Shown here: positions 43,101 through 50,151 of the stretch, in pieces
Position numbering within the stretch: the stretch's first letter is position 1
How the letters are laid out: each line of letters begins with the position of its first letter
Made by a program: the position numbers and the translations under genes
Notes under the pieces: model-generated
Databases searched by the model: none
What the model was told of the DNA's origin: nothing
Seen by the model: only the letters and a program-made list of their open reading frames with translations
From: Actinokineospora diospyrosa
GTDB lineage: Bacteria > Actinomycetota > Actinomycetes > Mycobacteriales > Pseudonocardiaceae
Reading direction: 5' to 3'
DNA length: 64,000 nt
NCBI RefSeq assembly: GCF_024171925.1
Contig: NZ_JAMTCO010000009.1
Coordinates: 214,705 to 278,704, forward strand

Positions 43101-45982
43101 AGATCACCGCGACCGCTACCGGTGTTCAGCCGTGTGGCACGCAAGCCGTGGTCACCCCGACCTCGGTGACCCTGCCGCTGCCTAACGCCACCGACCTGGA
43201 GCGGGTCGAGGGCATGCTGGTGAAGGTCGCGCAGACTCTTACCGTTACCGAGCACTTCCAGCTCGGCCGCTTCGGCCAGGTCGTGGTGTCTTCCGGTGGC
43301 AGGCTGCAGCAGCCGACCTCGGTCATCCGGGCGACCGACCAGGCGGCCGTGCAGGCCAAGCAGGCGGCGAACAACCTCAACCGGCTGATCATCGACGACG
43401 CCACCAACGGCCAGAACCCCGACCCGATCGTCTTCGGCCGGGCAGGCCAGCCGTTGTCCGCGCAGAACACGCTGCGCGGCGGCGACACCGTCACCGCGCC
43501 GGTCGGTGTGCTCACCTACACCTGGGCGGGCAACGCGGCCAGCGGTAACGCCTACCGGCTGCGTCCCATCGGCGCGCTCGGCGGCACCGCCGTGTTCGAC
43601 GCGGTCAACCAGCGGCCGACAGCACGTCCGGACACCGGCAACGCCACCGTCCACGTCGCGGGCGCGAACCTGCTGAACTTCTTCAACACCTACACCGGCT
43701 GCAAGCTGGGCACCCAGGGCGCGGTAACCGACTGCCGCGGCGCGGGCGACGACACCGAGTACCAGCGCCAGCTGGCCAAGGAGGTCGCTGCGATCCGCTC
43801 GCTGGACGCCGACGTCACCGGTGTCATGGAGCTGGAGAACGACGGCTACGGCCCGGGCAGCGCCATCCAGGCCCTGGTGGCCGCGCTGAACGCCGCCGAG
43901 GGCTCGACCGTGTGGTCCTTCGTGGACGCCGACGCCGCCACCGGCGTGGTCGACGTGGCCGGGACCGACGCGATCAAGGTGGCCGTGCTCTACCGCGCCG
44001 ACCGGGTCACCCCGGTCGCGGGCGCCACCTTCGTCGACCAGAACCCGGTCTTCGAGCGGCGGCCGGTCGCGCAGACCTTCGCCACCGCCGACGGGTCCCG
44101 GTTCACCGTGACCGCCAACCACCTCAAGTCCAAGGGCTCCTGCCCGACCAGCGGTCCCGACACCGACCAGGGCGACGGGCAGAGCTGCTGGAACGTCCGC
44201 CGCACCGCGCAGGCGACCGAGTTGGCCCGCTGGCTGCGCGAGATCGTGGTGCCCGCCGCGGGCGACGAGGACGTGCTGATCGTCGGCGACCTCAACTCTT
44301 ACGCGGGTGAGGACCCGATCGCGGTGCTGGAGGCCGCGGGCTACGTCAACCTGCCCAAGGCCTTCGGCGGCGCCGAGGCGTACTCGTACGTCTTCGACGG
44401 CCAGTGGGGCTACCTCGACCACGCCCTCGCGTCGCGGTCGCTCGCCCCGCAGGTGACCGGTGCGGGCGAGGCCCACACCAACGCCGACGAGCCGTCGGTG
44501 CTCGACTACAACACCGACTTCAAGACTCCGGGACAGGTCCAGTCGCTCTACGCGCCGGACCGCTTCCGCACCAGCGACCACGACCCCGTGCTGGTCGGTA
44601 TCCGCCCCGGTAGCCCTGCCGCGATCTCCGGCACCCCGACCCCGGCGACTGTCGGCGAGGCGTACTCCTTCGCCTTCGGTCTGAGCTCCCCGGCGGCCGT
44701 AACGCTCGCTGCGGGCACATTGCCCGCGGGGCTGTTCTTGAGCGAAGAGGGCGTCATCAGCGGTACGCCTACCGAGGCTGGTGACCGGACCTTCACGGTT
44801 CGCGCCACCAACGCCTATGGTTCGTCGGACGCCGTCGCCACCATCCGCGTCGCCAAGGGCTCAAGCTCGACGACGTTGACAGCGACCCCCAACCCGATCG
44901 CCGCAGGCGCCGAGTTGACCCTGTCCGCGCGCGTTGACTCTGCCGTCGGTGCTGCGGGCGTGGTGACCTTCCGGGACGGAACCACTGTCCTGGGTCAGGC
45001 GTCGTTGGCTGACCGCGTAGCCACTCTGCGCACCACGCTGGCGGCTGGCTCCCACGTGATCACCGCTTCTTACGCGGGTTCGGCCGCGCTTGAGCCGTCT
45101 GAGTCCTCGCCGGTCACTGTGTCGGCTTTGGCGCCGGTCACGATCGACGGCACCTTGCCAGACGGTCGGGTTGGCTCGCCCTACACGGGCGCATTGACCA
45201 TCACCGGCTCGCCGCAGACCGTTAGCGCTACCGGTCTTCCGCCGGGTCTGTCGATCGGGCAGAACGGCCGAGTGACAGGCGTGCCTACCGCCGCTGGCAC
45301 GTTCGCTGTGACGGTTACCGCCACCAATGCGGTGTCCACGGTGACTAAGCAGTTCCAGCTGCGCATCACCGCGGCCACCACCAGCACCACGGTCGTCGGC
45401 GACCCCAGCCCGTCCACCATCGGTGGCGCTGTCCGCTTCACGGCCCGCGTCTCCGGCCCGGCGGGCACGACCCCCGACGGCACCATCCAGTTCGTTGTGG
45501 ATGGTCGCCCGCTCGGTGCCCGTGTCGCGCTCGTCGGCGGTTCCGCCACCAGCCAGCCGGTCGCGAACCTGACCATCGGCCAACACCAGGTCCGAGCCGA
45601 CTACAGCGGCTCCGCCTCGTTCGCCGCCAGCGCCGCGACCAGCACCCACCAGGTCCAGTTGGGCGTCAAGTTCCTGGCCCCGACGGGCCCGGTCCGCGCC
45701 GGTGACCTGGTGCCGGTCCGCTTCCAGCTGACCGACGCCAACGGCACCCCGATCCCGCAGCTGGCCTCGGCTCTGCTGCTGCTCAGCGGCCGCGTCTCCG
45801 TCTCCATCGACGGGGTCCAGCAGTTGCGCGCCACAACCCCGCTCTACGACCCCTTCAGCGACAGCTTCGTGCTGCTGTGGAAGACCGCCAAGCGCCCCAC
45901 CGGCCAGTCCACCATCACGGTGTCCATCACCTACCCGGACGCCCCGACCCAGCGCACTCCGCTGCGCGTCACGTTGAGCTGA
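40169..45982 (+). CDS. ExeM/NucH-type extracellular endonuclease with Ig-like repeats
   Basis: The 1937-residue protein begins with a signal peptide (basic head, hydrophobic core, AAA near residue 35). In order it has a propeller-like region (about 35-355), an Ig-like domain (EPQDTAVASGATATL, about 365-450), a DUF3616-like region (about 545-880), an OB-like ExeM domain (TIRGTVVGDYEGAQ, about 895-985), an EEP nuclease domain (NLLNFFNTYTG, VMELENDGYG, TANHLKSKGS, IVGDLNSYAGED and TSDHDPVLVG, about 1155-1475), then putative-Ig/He_PIG and Big_3-type repeats and a C-terminal PxKF-type domain. All EEP catalytic motifs are present. It should be a secreted nuclease, perhaps for phosphate or nucleotide scavenging. 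GTG start with AAGGGGAG upstream. Confidence 0.88.
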   Translation: MRSRPRRLLGGLVVTTLAASVVAVVSGQSAAAVGFAPGNIVVARVGTGDAALSSAATAVFLDEYTPAGTLVQSVPLPTAAGAGKRLTLSGSATSEGALARSADGRYLTLAGYDADPGLASVASTNSAAVNRVVGRVDGSGTVDTTTTVTDTFSANNVRGAATDDGSRFWVVGANGGVRLAALGSTGTSTQINSANPTNLRAAVVAGGQLYVSTGSGTTGVYTVGAGLPTTGGQTPALTVPVASPYAVAALDRDPAVPGVDTLYVADDSAAGGIFKFSSDGTAWTARGSFRPSNSAVRGLTGEVTGSGVTLFATTTNNVLVKVDDTAASAAPIAAASTVLRTAATNTVFRGVALAPASSTTAPSITAEPQDTAVASGATATLSVTASGTGPLTYQWYSGTSGNTANPVSGATSASFTTPALTESASYWVRVSGPGGQVDSRTVAISISGNTNTAPTISATQELALTVADPDNPPAVRTVTVGDAETPASGLTVTVTSSAPAIVTGGATGTGDVRTLTFTPAAVGRATLTITVSDGVLTASTTLPVAVSAALPAGQRSYYGASDASTAIDLGGGAMVVSDDETNVLRVYDREHSRYPAQSFDVRAAGLALRDTDVTREIDIEAAARTGDTIFWIGSHGQNSSAKTRLNRQELFTTKVTGTGTGASFALGGSYQTLRDDLIAWDHANGDTLGIAAAATRAPEGDGAGGATGVNIEGAEFAPDGTTLLLAFRGPLTGDGKAIVIPVTNAAALVTANPTTGVTASFGTALRWDLGGRGVREIRRNAANQYLIIAGPSSAGTGAAGEYAFYSWDGDATHQPLPRSGSLDAFSQVGKPEAIVDVPNPLTDTATVQVLTDDGDTVFYGDGTIAKELPQWQRKAVGATVAVGAAPACTSPVGTIGSVQGTGDITPKNGQTVTIRGTVVGDYEGAQPALRGFYLQDGGDGDPATSDGVFVFDNGANLVSNGDVVQVTGTASEFQGQTQITATATGVQPCGTQAVVTPTSVTLPLPNATDLERVEGMLVKVAQTLTVTEHFQLGRFGQVVVSSGGRLQQPTSVIRATDQAAVQAKQAANNLNRLIIDDATNGQNPDPIVFGRAGQPLSAQNTLRGGDTVTAPVGVLTYTWAGNAASGNAYRLRPIGALGGTAVFDAVNQRPTARPDTGNATVHVAGANLLNFFNTYTGCKLGTQGAVTDCRGAGDDTEYQRQLAKEVAAIRSLDADVTGVMELENDGYGPGSAIQALVAALNAAEGSTVWSFVDADAATGVVDVAGTDAIKVAVLYRADRVTPVAGATFVDQNPVFERRPVAQTFATADGSRFTVTANHLKSKGSCPTSGPDTDQGDGQSCWNVRRTAQATELARWLREIVVPAAGDEDVLIVGDLNSYAGEDPIAVLEAAGYVNLPKAFGGAEAYSYVFDGQWGYLDHALASRSLAPQVTGAGEAHTNADEPSVLDYNTDFKTPGQVQSLYAPDRFRTSDHDPVLVGIRPGSPAAISGTPTPATVGEAYSFAFGLSSPAAVTLAAGTLPAGLFLSEEGVISGTPTEAGDRTFTVRATNAYGSSDAVATIRVAKGSSSTTLTATPNPIAAGAELTLSARVDSAVGAAGVVTFRDGTTVLGQASLADRVATLRTTLAAGSHVITASYAGSAALEPSESSPVTVSALAPVTIDGTLPDGRVGSPYTGALTITGSPQTVSATGLPPGLSIGQNGRVTGVPTAAGTFAVTVTATNAVSTVTKQFQLRITAATTSTTVVGDPSPSTIGGAVRFTARVSGPAGTTPDGTIQFVVDGRPLGARVALVGGSATSQPVANLTIGQHQVRADYSGSASFAASAATSTHQVQLGVKFLAPTGPVRAGDLVPVRFQLTDANGTPIPQLASALLLLSGRVSVSIDGVQQLRATTPLYDPFSDSFVLLWKTAKRPTGQSTITVSITYPDAPTQRTPLRVTLS

Positions 45983-45994
45983 TCCACCAGCAGT

Positions 45995-46032
45995 CCGATG
46001 GGGCGCACCCGGCGCGGGGTGCGCCCCATCGG
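45995..46032 (+). terminator. Strong hairpin after the nuclease gene
   Basis: A perfect 16-bp stem pairs 45995-46010 with 46017-46032 around a 6-base loop, 13 bases after the nuclease stop. There is no U-run, as usual for actinomycete terminators. Confidence 0.8.
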
Positions 46033-46141
46033 CGTTTCCGGACGCCGACGGCGTGCGCTTCGACCTCGACTTGGTCGAGCAGCGTGCGTTCGGCAGTGGA
46101 CTGAACTACGCGCGTTATCAGACCCAGTGAGGCGTGGTGTT

Positions 46142-46181
46142 CAGCCGCCTCGGCCCTCCACTGGCGGAGCCGAGGCGGCTG
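46142..46181 (-). terminator. Hairpin at the end of the secreted repeat-protein gene
   Basis: A 13-bp perfect stem pairs 46142-46154 with 46169-46181. It lies seven bases past the stop of the minus-strand gene at 46188 and also faces the plus-strand nuclease transcript, so it may work in both directions. Confidence 0.7.
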
Positions 46182-46187
46182 ATCGTT

Positions 46188-47393
46188 CTACCAGACTGAG
46201 TTGATGAGTCCTGTCCCAAGCCGGATCTGGTCGAAACCGTTGCCGTCGTTGTCGTCGGTGTAGGCGAGGATGATCTGCCCGAACGGACTCACTGCCACCG
46301 CCGGCTCCGTTTGGCTCCCGGTCACAACTGTGTGGACCTTGATGCGCGGGAGGCGGCCGGTAGTACTGCCGTTGGGGTTCAGGCCCTGGGCAAAGATGTC
46401 AGTGGCTTCAGCCCAGTTCACGACCACTGCGAGCTGGTCGTCGATGCCCACCTGCGGGTCCGTTCCAGGCAGGAGCGTGTCGGTGGTGGCCCGCGCAGCG
46501 CCCGCCGCGGTGAACGAGCGCACCCCCACCTGGGCGTCCGACTCCCACGCGATCGCGAAGTCGCCATTGAAGTTGGCGGCCACGGAGGGATGGCGCTGCT
46601 GGCCCGCAGTGGTCACGTTGGCGACGCCTTGGGCGAGTTTGACCGCTCCTGCGGGGGTCACGATCTTGCGGCCGACGTTGAACGAGCCGTTGGCGTCGCC
46701 GTCCTCGGTCCAGGCGACGATGGCGTTCCCGGGGGCACCCATAGCCACGTCCGGGGTTTGGTGCGTGCCGCCTGCGTTGTTGACCTGAACCTCGTAGGTC
46801 TTGGACGTGATGGAGGCGAAGCCGGAGAGGCGAACAGTGGGAGCGGCGGTGCCTTGCTGGTCTTCGAAGGCCACAGCGAATCCGGCGCCGTCCGGGTCCG
46901 CCGCTACAGACGGGTTGAGTTGCTGTCCGTCAGCGCTGGCGTTCGCGGTAGTGCTACCTGTCACAGTTCCCGCTGCGTTCACTGCGCGCACGGCGATGTT
47001 GTAGTACCCGTTGGCATCAGGGTCTTCTGACCACACCACGACGGCGCTGCCGTCCTCGTGCAGGGCAACGTCTGGCTGGACGTGACGCCAGTTTCCTGTG
47101 CCGCCAGCGGAAAGCTTCTTCTCGTACAAGGAAGCACCGTCCCTATAGAGACGGAGGTAGACCTCACTGTGGATTGGGTCCCCGGGGTTGGTGGCGTCGC
47201 GATCGTCCTCCCACACAACAGCGGTGTAGCCGGTGCGGACGGTGGCGATGGCGGAGTTGTCTTGGTCGCCGGTGGAGGCTGAGTTGGCGGTTACCCAAGT
47301 GATGTCAGCGGGGGTAGTGCCATCTGCCAAGGCTTGGCCCGCGAACAGAACGGAACAAACGGCGGTAGCGCCCGCCACGACTAGTGCACGCAT
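46188..47393 (-). CDS. Secreted repeat protein, probably beta-propeller-like
   Basis: The 401-residue protein has a signal peptide (MRALVVAGATAVCSVLFAG, cleavage after QALA). The mature part has about six repeats of the pattern PDVAxxxxGxxVVxWxEDxDANG followed by FNVxxR or YNIAVR, for instance VVVWSEDPDANGYYNI and IVAWTEDGDANGSFNV, which suggests propeller blades. No catalytic residues are seen. The ATG at 47393 has AGGAG upstream and follows the phoD stop by 11 bases, so it was the second gene of a phoD operon before phoD was split. Confidence 0.75.
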   Translation of the reverse strand: MRALVVAGATAVCSVLFAGQALADGTTPADITWVTANSASTGDQDNSAIATVRTGYTAVVWEDDRDATNPGDPIHSEVYLRLYRDGASLYEKKLSAGGTGNWRHVQPDVALHEDGSAVVVWSEDPDANGYYNIAVRAVNAAGTVTGSTTANASADGQQLNPSVAADPDGAGFAVAFEDQQGTAAPTVRLSGFASITSKTYEVQVNNAGGTHQTPDVAMGAPGNAIVAWTEDGDANGSFNVGRKIVTPAGAVKLAQGVANVTTAGQQRHPSVAANFNGDFAIAWESDAQVGVRSFTAAGAARATTDTLLPGTDPQVGIDDQLAVVVNWAEATDIFAQGLNPNGSTTGRLPRIKVHTVVTGSQTEPAVAVSPFGQIILAYTDDNDGNGFDQIRLGTGLINSVW

Positions 47394-47404
47394 GGTTCTC
47401 CTGT

Positions 47405-48211
47405 TCACGGTGCCTGAAGTCCGGGGTTGCCTGCCTGGATGACGTAGCTCTGCACGGTCTTGATCGGGTAGTCCCGCACAGTCACCTTGTCTAGCACGCG
47501 GAAGTCGACGTTCATCTGCGTCGGGGTGGTTACCGTTCGCACGTAACCGCGCTGGTTCTTGTGGAACTTCACGTGCGGGTTGAGGCTGGACGTGCCGGTG
47601 TCGGCAGCGTTGCCGTCGCCGCCCGAGGTGATCGACGTGGTGACCAGTTCGGTGCCGATCACCTTGTTCTGGGTGGCGTAGTTGTCCATGATGTTCGACG
47701 CCCAATGCCGGTGGACATCGCCAGTTAGCACTACCGGAGTATTGCCACGCGCTTGCCAGCCCGCCTGAATCCGACCCCGGTTGGCGGTGTAGCCGTCCCA
47801 CGAATCCATGCTCTTAGACCCGTCGGCGGCCGCCAGCTTCTGCGCGAAGAACACCTGCTGACCAATCAGGTCCCATGTCCCCAACCGCTGGCCAAGACCG
47901 TCGAGCAACCACGACTCTTGCCCTGCCCCGGTCAGCGTGCGCCCAGGGTCATCCGCCGCCGGGCAGACCTTGGTGCCATCACCGCAAGCCTGGTCATCGC
48001 GGTACTGACGGGTGTCGAGCATGTGCAGCGTGGCAAGGCTGCCCCACCGCAAACGCCGGTAGAGCTGAAGGTTCGCCCCGGACGGGGCCTGCGCCGAACG
48101 CAACGGCATGTGCTCGTAGTAGGCCTTGTACGCCGCCGCGCGCCGCGCTGCGAAGTCGCCAGCGGGGGAGCTGTCAGCGCGGATCAGGTTGGCGTAGTTA
48201 TTTTCAACTTC
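47405..48211 (-). pseudogene. phoD: 3' fragment of phoD-type phosphatase (cut by the integrative element)
   Basis: The fragment codes for the last 268 residues of a PhoD-family alkaline phosphatase/phosphodiesterase: EVENNYAN at the broken end, LHMLDTRQYRDDQ, TWDLIGQQVFFAQ and the metal-site LTGDVHRHWAS. It has no start of its own; an internal ATG at 48109 exists but would drop the core. The missing 233 N-terminal residues are at 58881-59579. Joining through the GTGGTC core restores VVWDDH followed by EVENN in frame, giving about 501 residues, a normal PhoD length. Confidence 0.9.
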
Positions 48212-48234
48212 GTGGTCGCGCGACGTGAGTCAGC
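48212..48234. repeat. Left attachment site (core plus inner arm)
   Basis: The core GTGGTC is at 48212-48217, next to the phoD fragment. Just inside the element GAGTCAGC at 48227-48234 is the reverse complement of GCTGACTC at the right end. The att role follows from the split gene and the nearby integrase gene. Confidence 0.8.
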
Positions 48235-48275
48235 GAACTACAGTTGACGTGGCGTCTACCAGCGAGGATACGACC

Positions 48276-49901
48276 ATGAGCGCACCGACACCCCGGAAGC
48301 GGCGCAGGTTCAAGAAGCAGGACAGCGAGCGGCCAGAGGTGGTTCCGTTCATCCCGGATGGGGATGCCGCGCTGTGTTACGTCCGGCAGTCGCATTTCAC
48401 GGATGAGAGCACGTCAGGTGCTACTCAGGCGAGGGACACGCACCGGTGGGCGAACGCGTACGGGGTGCCGATCGTGGCCACTGTCGAGGACCTTCATGTG
48501 TCCGGTGATCTGGAGCCGGAGAAGCGTGGAGGGCTTAAGGCGTGGCTATCGGATGCACCTCCGAAGCCGTGGAAGACGTTGATTGTCTCCAAGTTGGATC
48601 GGCTCGTGCGGAATGTCGTGGATGCCCTGAGGTTGCTTGAATGGGTGCGGGCGCGCGGTAAGCGCCTGATTTGTATCGCTGAGGGTATCGACTCCAGTAA
48701 CTCCATGGCCGAGTTCTTGATCACGTTGATCGCGGCATTTGCTCGCATGGAACGTGAGCGGATGCGGGAGCGCTTCATTGACGCCAAAGCGCGTCTCAAG
48801 GAAGCGGGTCGCTGGGGTGGAGAGGGGCACGTCTACGGCACGATGCCGGTCGAACTTCCAGGTGGCGGCTGGATTCTGGGGCTGGACCAGTACGCGGTCA
48901 AGGTCCTGCACTCCCTGTCCAAGATGGCAAGGGAGGGAAAGATGCTCACTGAGATGCGCGATTGGCTCACGGATAACAAGGTCCTGGCGCCACGAAACCG
49001 CCAGATGGTGTTGGCCGCGCAGCGGAGAGGGGAAGACGTAGCAAAGGTCCAGCTTAAGGAGCATGGCTGGAGCGTTACTGTAATTCGTCGCGTTCTGGCG
49101 AACCCCGATCTGGTCGAGTTCGGGATCTTGGAGCCCGCCGAACAAGCGGAGATCATCGCTCGACTTGATGAGCGGGCGATGCGGAAGAAGCGTGGAAGTA
49201 ACAAGCCGTACGGGTTCTCTGGTGTGCTCGTATGCCCTGAATGTCTTGAACCGTTGTGGCATCGGATCGCGCATCACGATCGAACTCTCTCGGATGGGCG
49301 CGCAGTCGAGTATCAGTACAACTACTGGCAGTGCCCGTCAAAGAAGCACGGCCCGGCCATGCATGCTGAACAGATCGAGCCTGTAGCGGAGCAAGCCTTC
49401 TACAGGATCTTCGCGATGGTCCCTGTTCGGGAGCGGGTGATCCTGCCTCCCACCACTCATGCGAATGAGATTGCGAAGCTGGAACGTGAGTATGGAAAGA
49501 TCATGTCGGGGGTTGCGCGGGCCAAGTCGGCGACCGACCGTGGCCGCATCATGAAGGATGGCGAGAAGATTCTCGCCGATATTGACACGCTGAGGGCGCT
49601 TCCGATCGACCCGGGCGGGGTGCAGTGGGTTCCGACGGATCGGACGTGGCAAGAGGAACTCGCGGGACTGTCGTCGGAGGATCGGCGGCTACGATGGCTG
49701 GAACTTGGCTTCACTTTCGCCGTGCAGAAGCGCTATGACGGGTCATGGTCGGCGGGGTGGCGCTTGCCGGACGGGTGGCAGGAGTCGATGCCGGAATTGG
49801 CCAAGTGGTACGACCGCAACACCGGCGCCACCGTGGATGTCGCCGACCTACTGATTCAGCCTCCCGCCGAACAGGAACAACTGAAACCCCACCAGGACTG
49901 A
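48276..49901 (+). CDS. Large serine recombinase (integrase)
   Basis: The 541-residue enzyme has an N-terminal resolvase domain with the nucleophile in CYVRQS (about residue 36) and ISKLDR-like VSKLDRLVRN, then the recombinase domain, a zinc ribbon (VCPECLEPLWH, later WQCPSKKHG) and a C-terminal coiled part. It cuts and rejoins attP and attB through a Ser-DNA bond. The ATG at 48276 has a GAGGA site; a GTG at 48225 in the same frame lies inside the attachment arm and is less likely. It sits 42 bases from the arm, the usual place next to attP, and ends at a strong terminator. Confidence 0.95.
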   Translation: MSAPTPRKRRRFKKQDSERPEVVPFIPDGDAALCYVRQSHFTDESTSGATQARDTHRWANAYGVPIVATVEDLHVSGDLEPEKRGGLKAWLSDAPPKPWKTLIVSKLDRLVRNVVDALRLLEWVRARGKRLICIAEGIDSSNSMAEFLITLIAAFARMERERMRERFIDAKARLKEAGRWGGEGHVYGTMPVELPGGGWILGLDQYAVKVLHSLSKMAREGKMLTEMRDWLTDNKVLAPRNRQMVLAAQRRGEDVAKVQLKEHGWSVTVIRRVLANPDLVEFGILEPAEQAEIIARLDERAMRKKRGSNKPYGFSGVLVCPECLEPLWHRIAHHDRTLSDGRAVEYQYNYWQCPSKKHGPAMHAEQIEPVAEQAFYRIFAMVPVRERVILPPTTHANEIAKLEREYGKIMSGVARAKSATDRGRIMKDGEKILADIDTLRALPIDPGGVQWVPTDRTWQEELAGLSSEDRRLRWLELGFTFAVQKRYDGSWSAGWRLPDGWQESMPELAKWYDRNTGATVDVADLLIQPPAEQEQLKPHQD

Positions 49902-49918
49902 CCACCGCTGGCCTCCAT

Positions 49919-49957
49919 AAAGAACCCCTCTCGTCCGGGCGACGAGAGGGGTTCTTT
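49919..49957 (+). terminator. Rho-independent terminator after the integrase
   Basis: A perfect 17-bp stem pairs 49919-49935 with 49941-49957 around a 5-base loop, ending in a short T-run (TTCTTT). It lies between convergent genes (integrase and the small gene ending at 49963) and can serve both strands because the left arm begins with AAAGAA. Confidence 0.9.
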
Positions 49958-49962
49958 GCGTT

Positions 49963-50151
49963 TCAGGGCGTCTGCCACTTCTGGTGTCCAAGTATCTCGT
50001 ATGCCGTTTCCATGGTGGATATCAAGTGTTCGATGTCGGCGCCTTCAATGGAGACCCACAGCGCGCCATCGGTACCCGCCGTGATGGCGATAGTGGCGTT
50101 GTCCTCGGCGCCGGATGCCGTCCGACCGGATGAGGCGGGTCGTGACTCAAT
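49963..50151 (-). CDS. Small gene after the translocase, possible ATT start
   Basis: A protein-like frame ends at 49963: NATIAITAGTDGALWVSIEG, then ADIEHLISTMETAYEILGHQ. It has no ATG, GTG or TTG before this conserved-looking body. The only start-like codon at a suitable place is ATT at 50151, which overlaps the translocase stop as ATTGA and follows a GGGGAGGGG site. From there the protein has 62 residues. It may rely on coupled translation from the upstream gene. The function is unknown. Confidence 0.5.
   Translation of the reverse strand: MESRPASSGRTASGAEDNATIAITAGTDGALWVSIEGADIEHLISTMETAYEILGHQKWQTP

Noticed and set aside
40175-44581. Very long minus-strand open frame opposite the nuclease gene
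   Set aside because: It mirrors the GC-rich codon pattern of the real gene, has low-complexity composition (Gly/Arg/Val/Asp-rich), no domains and no ribosome site. The plus strand carries a signal peptide and clear nuclease motifs.
48109-48111. Independent start for a shorter phosphatase from the 3' phoD fragment
   Set aside because: An ATG exists but it is an internal Met of the PhoD core, without a ribosome site, and the product would lack several metal ligands.
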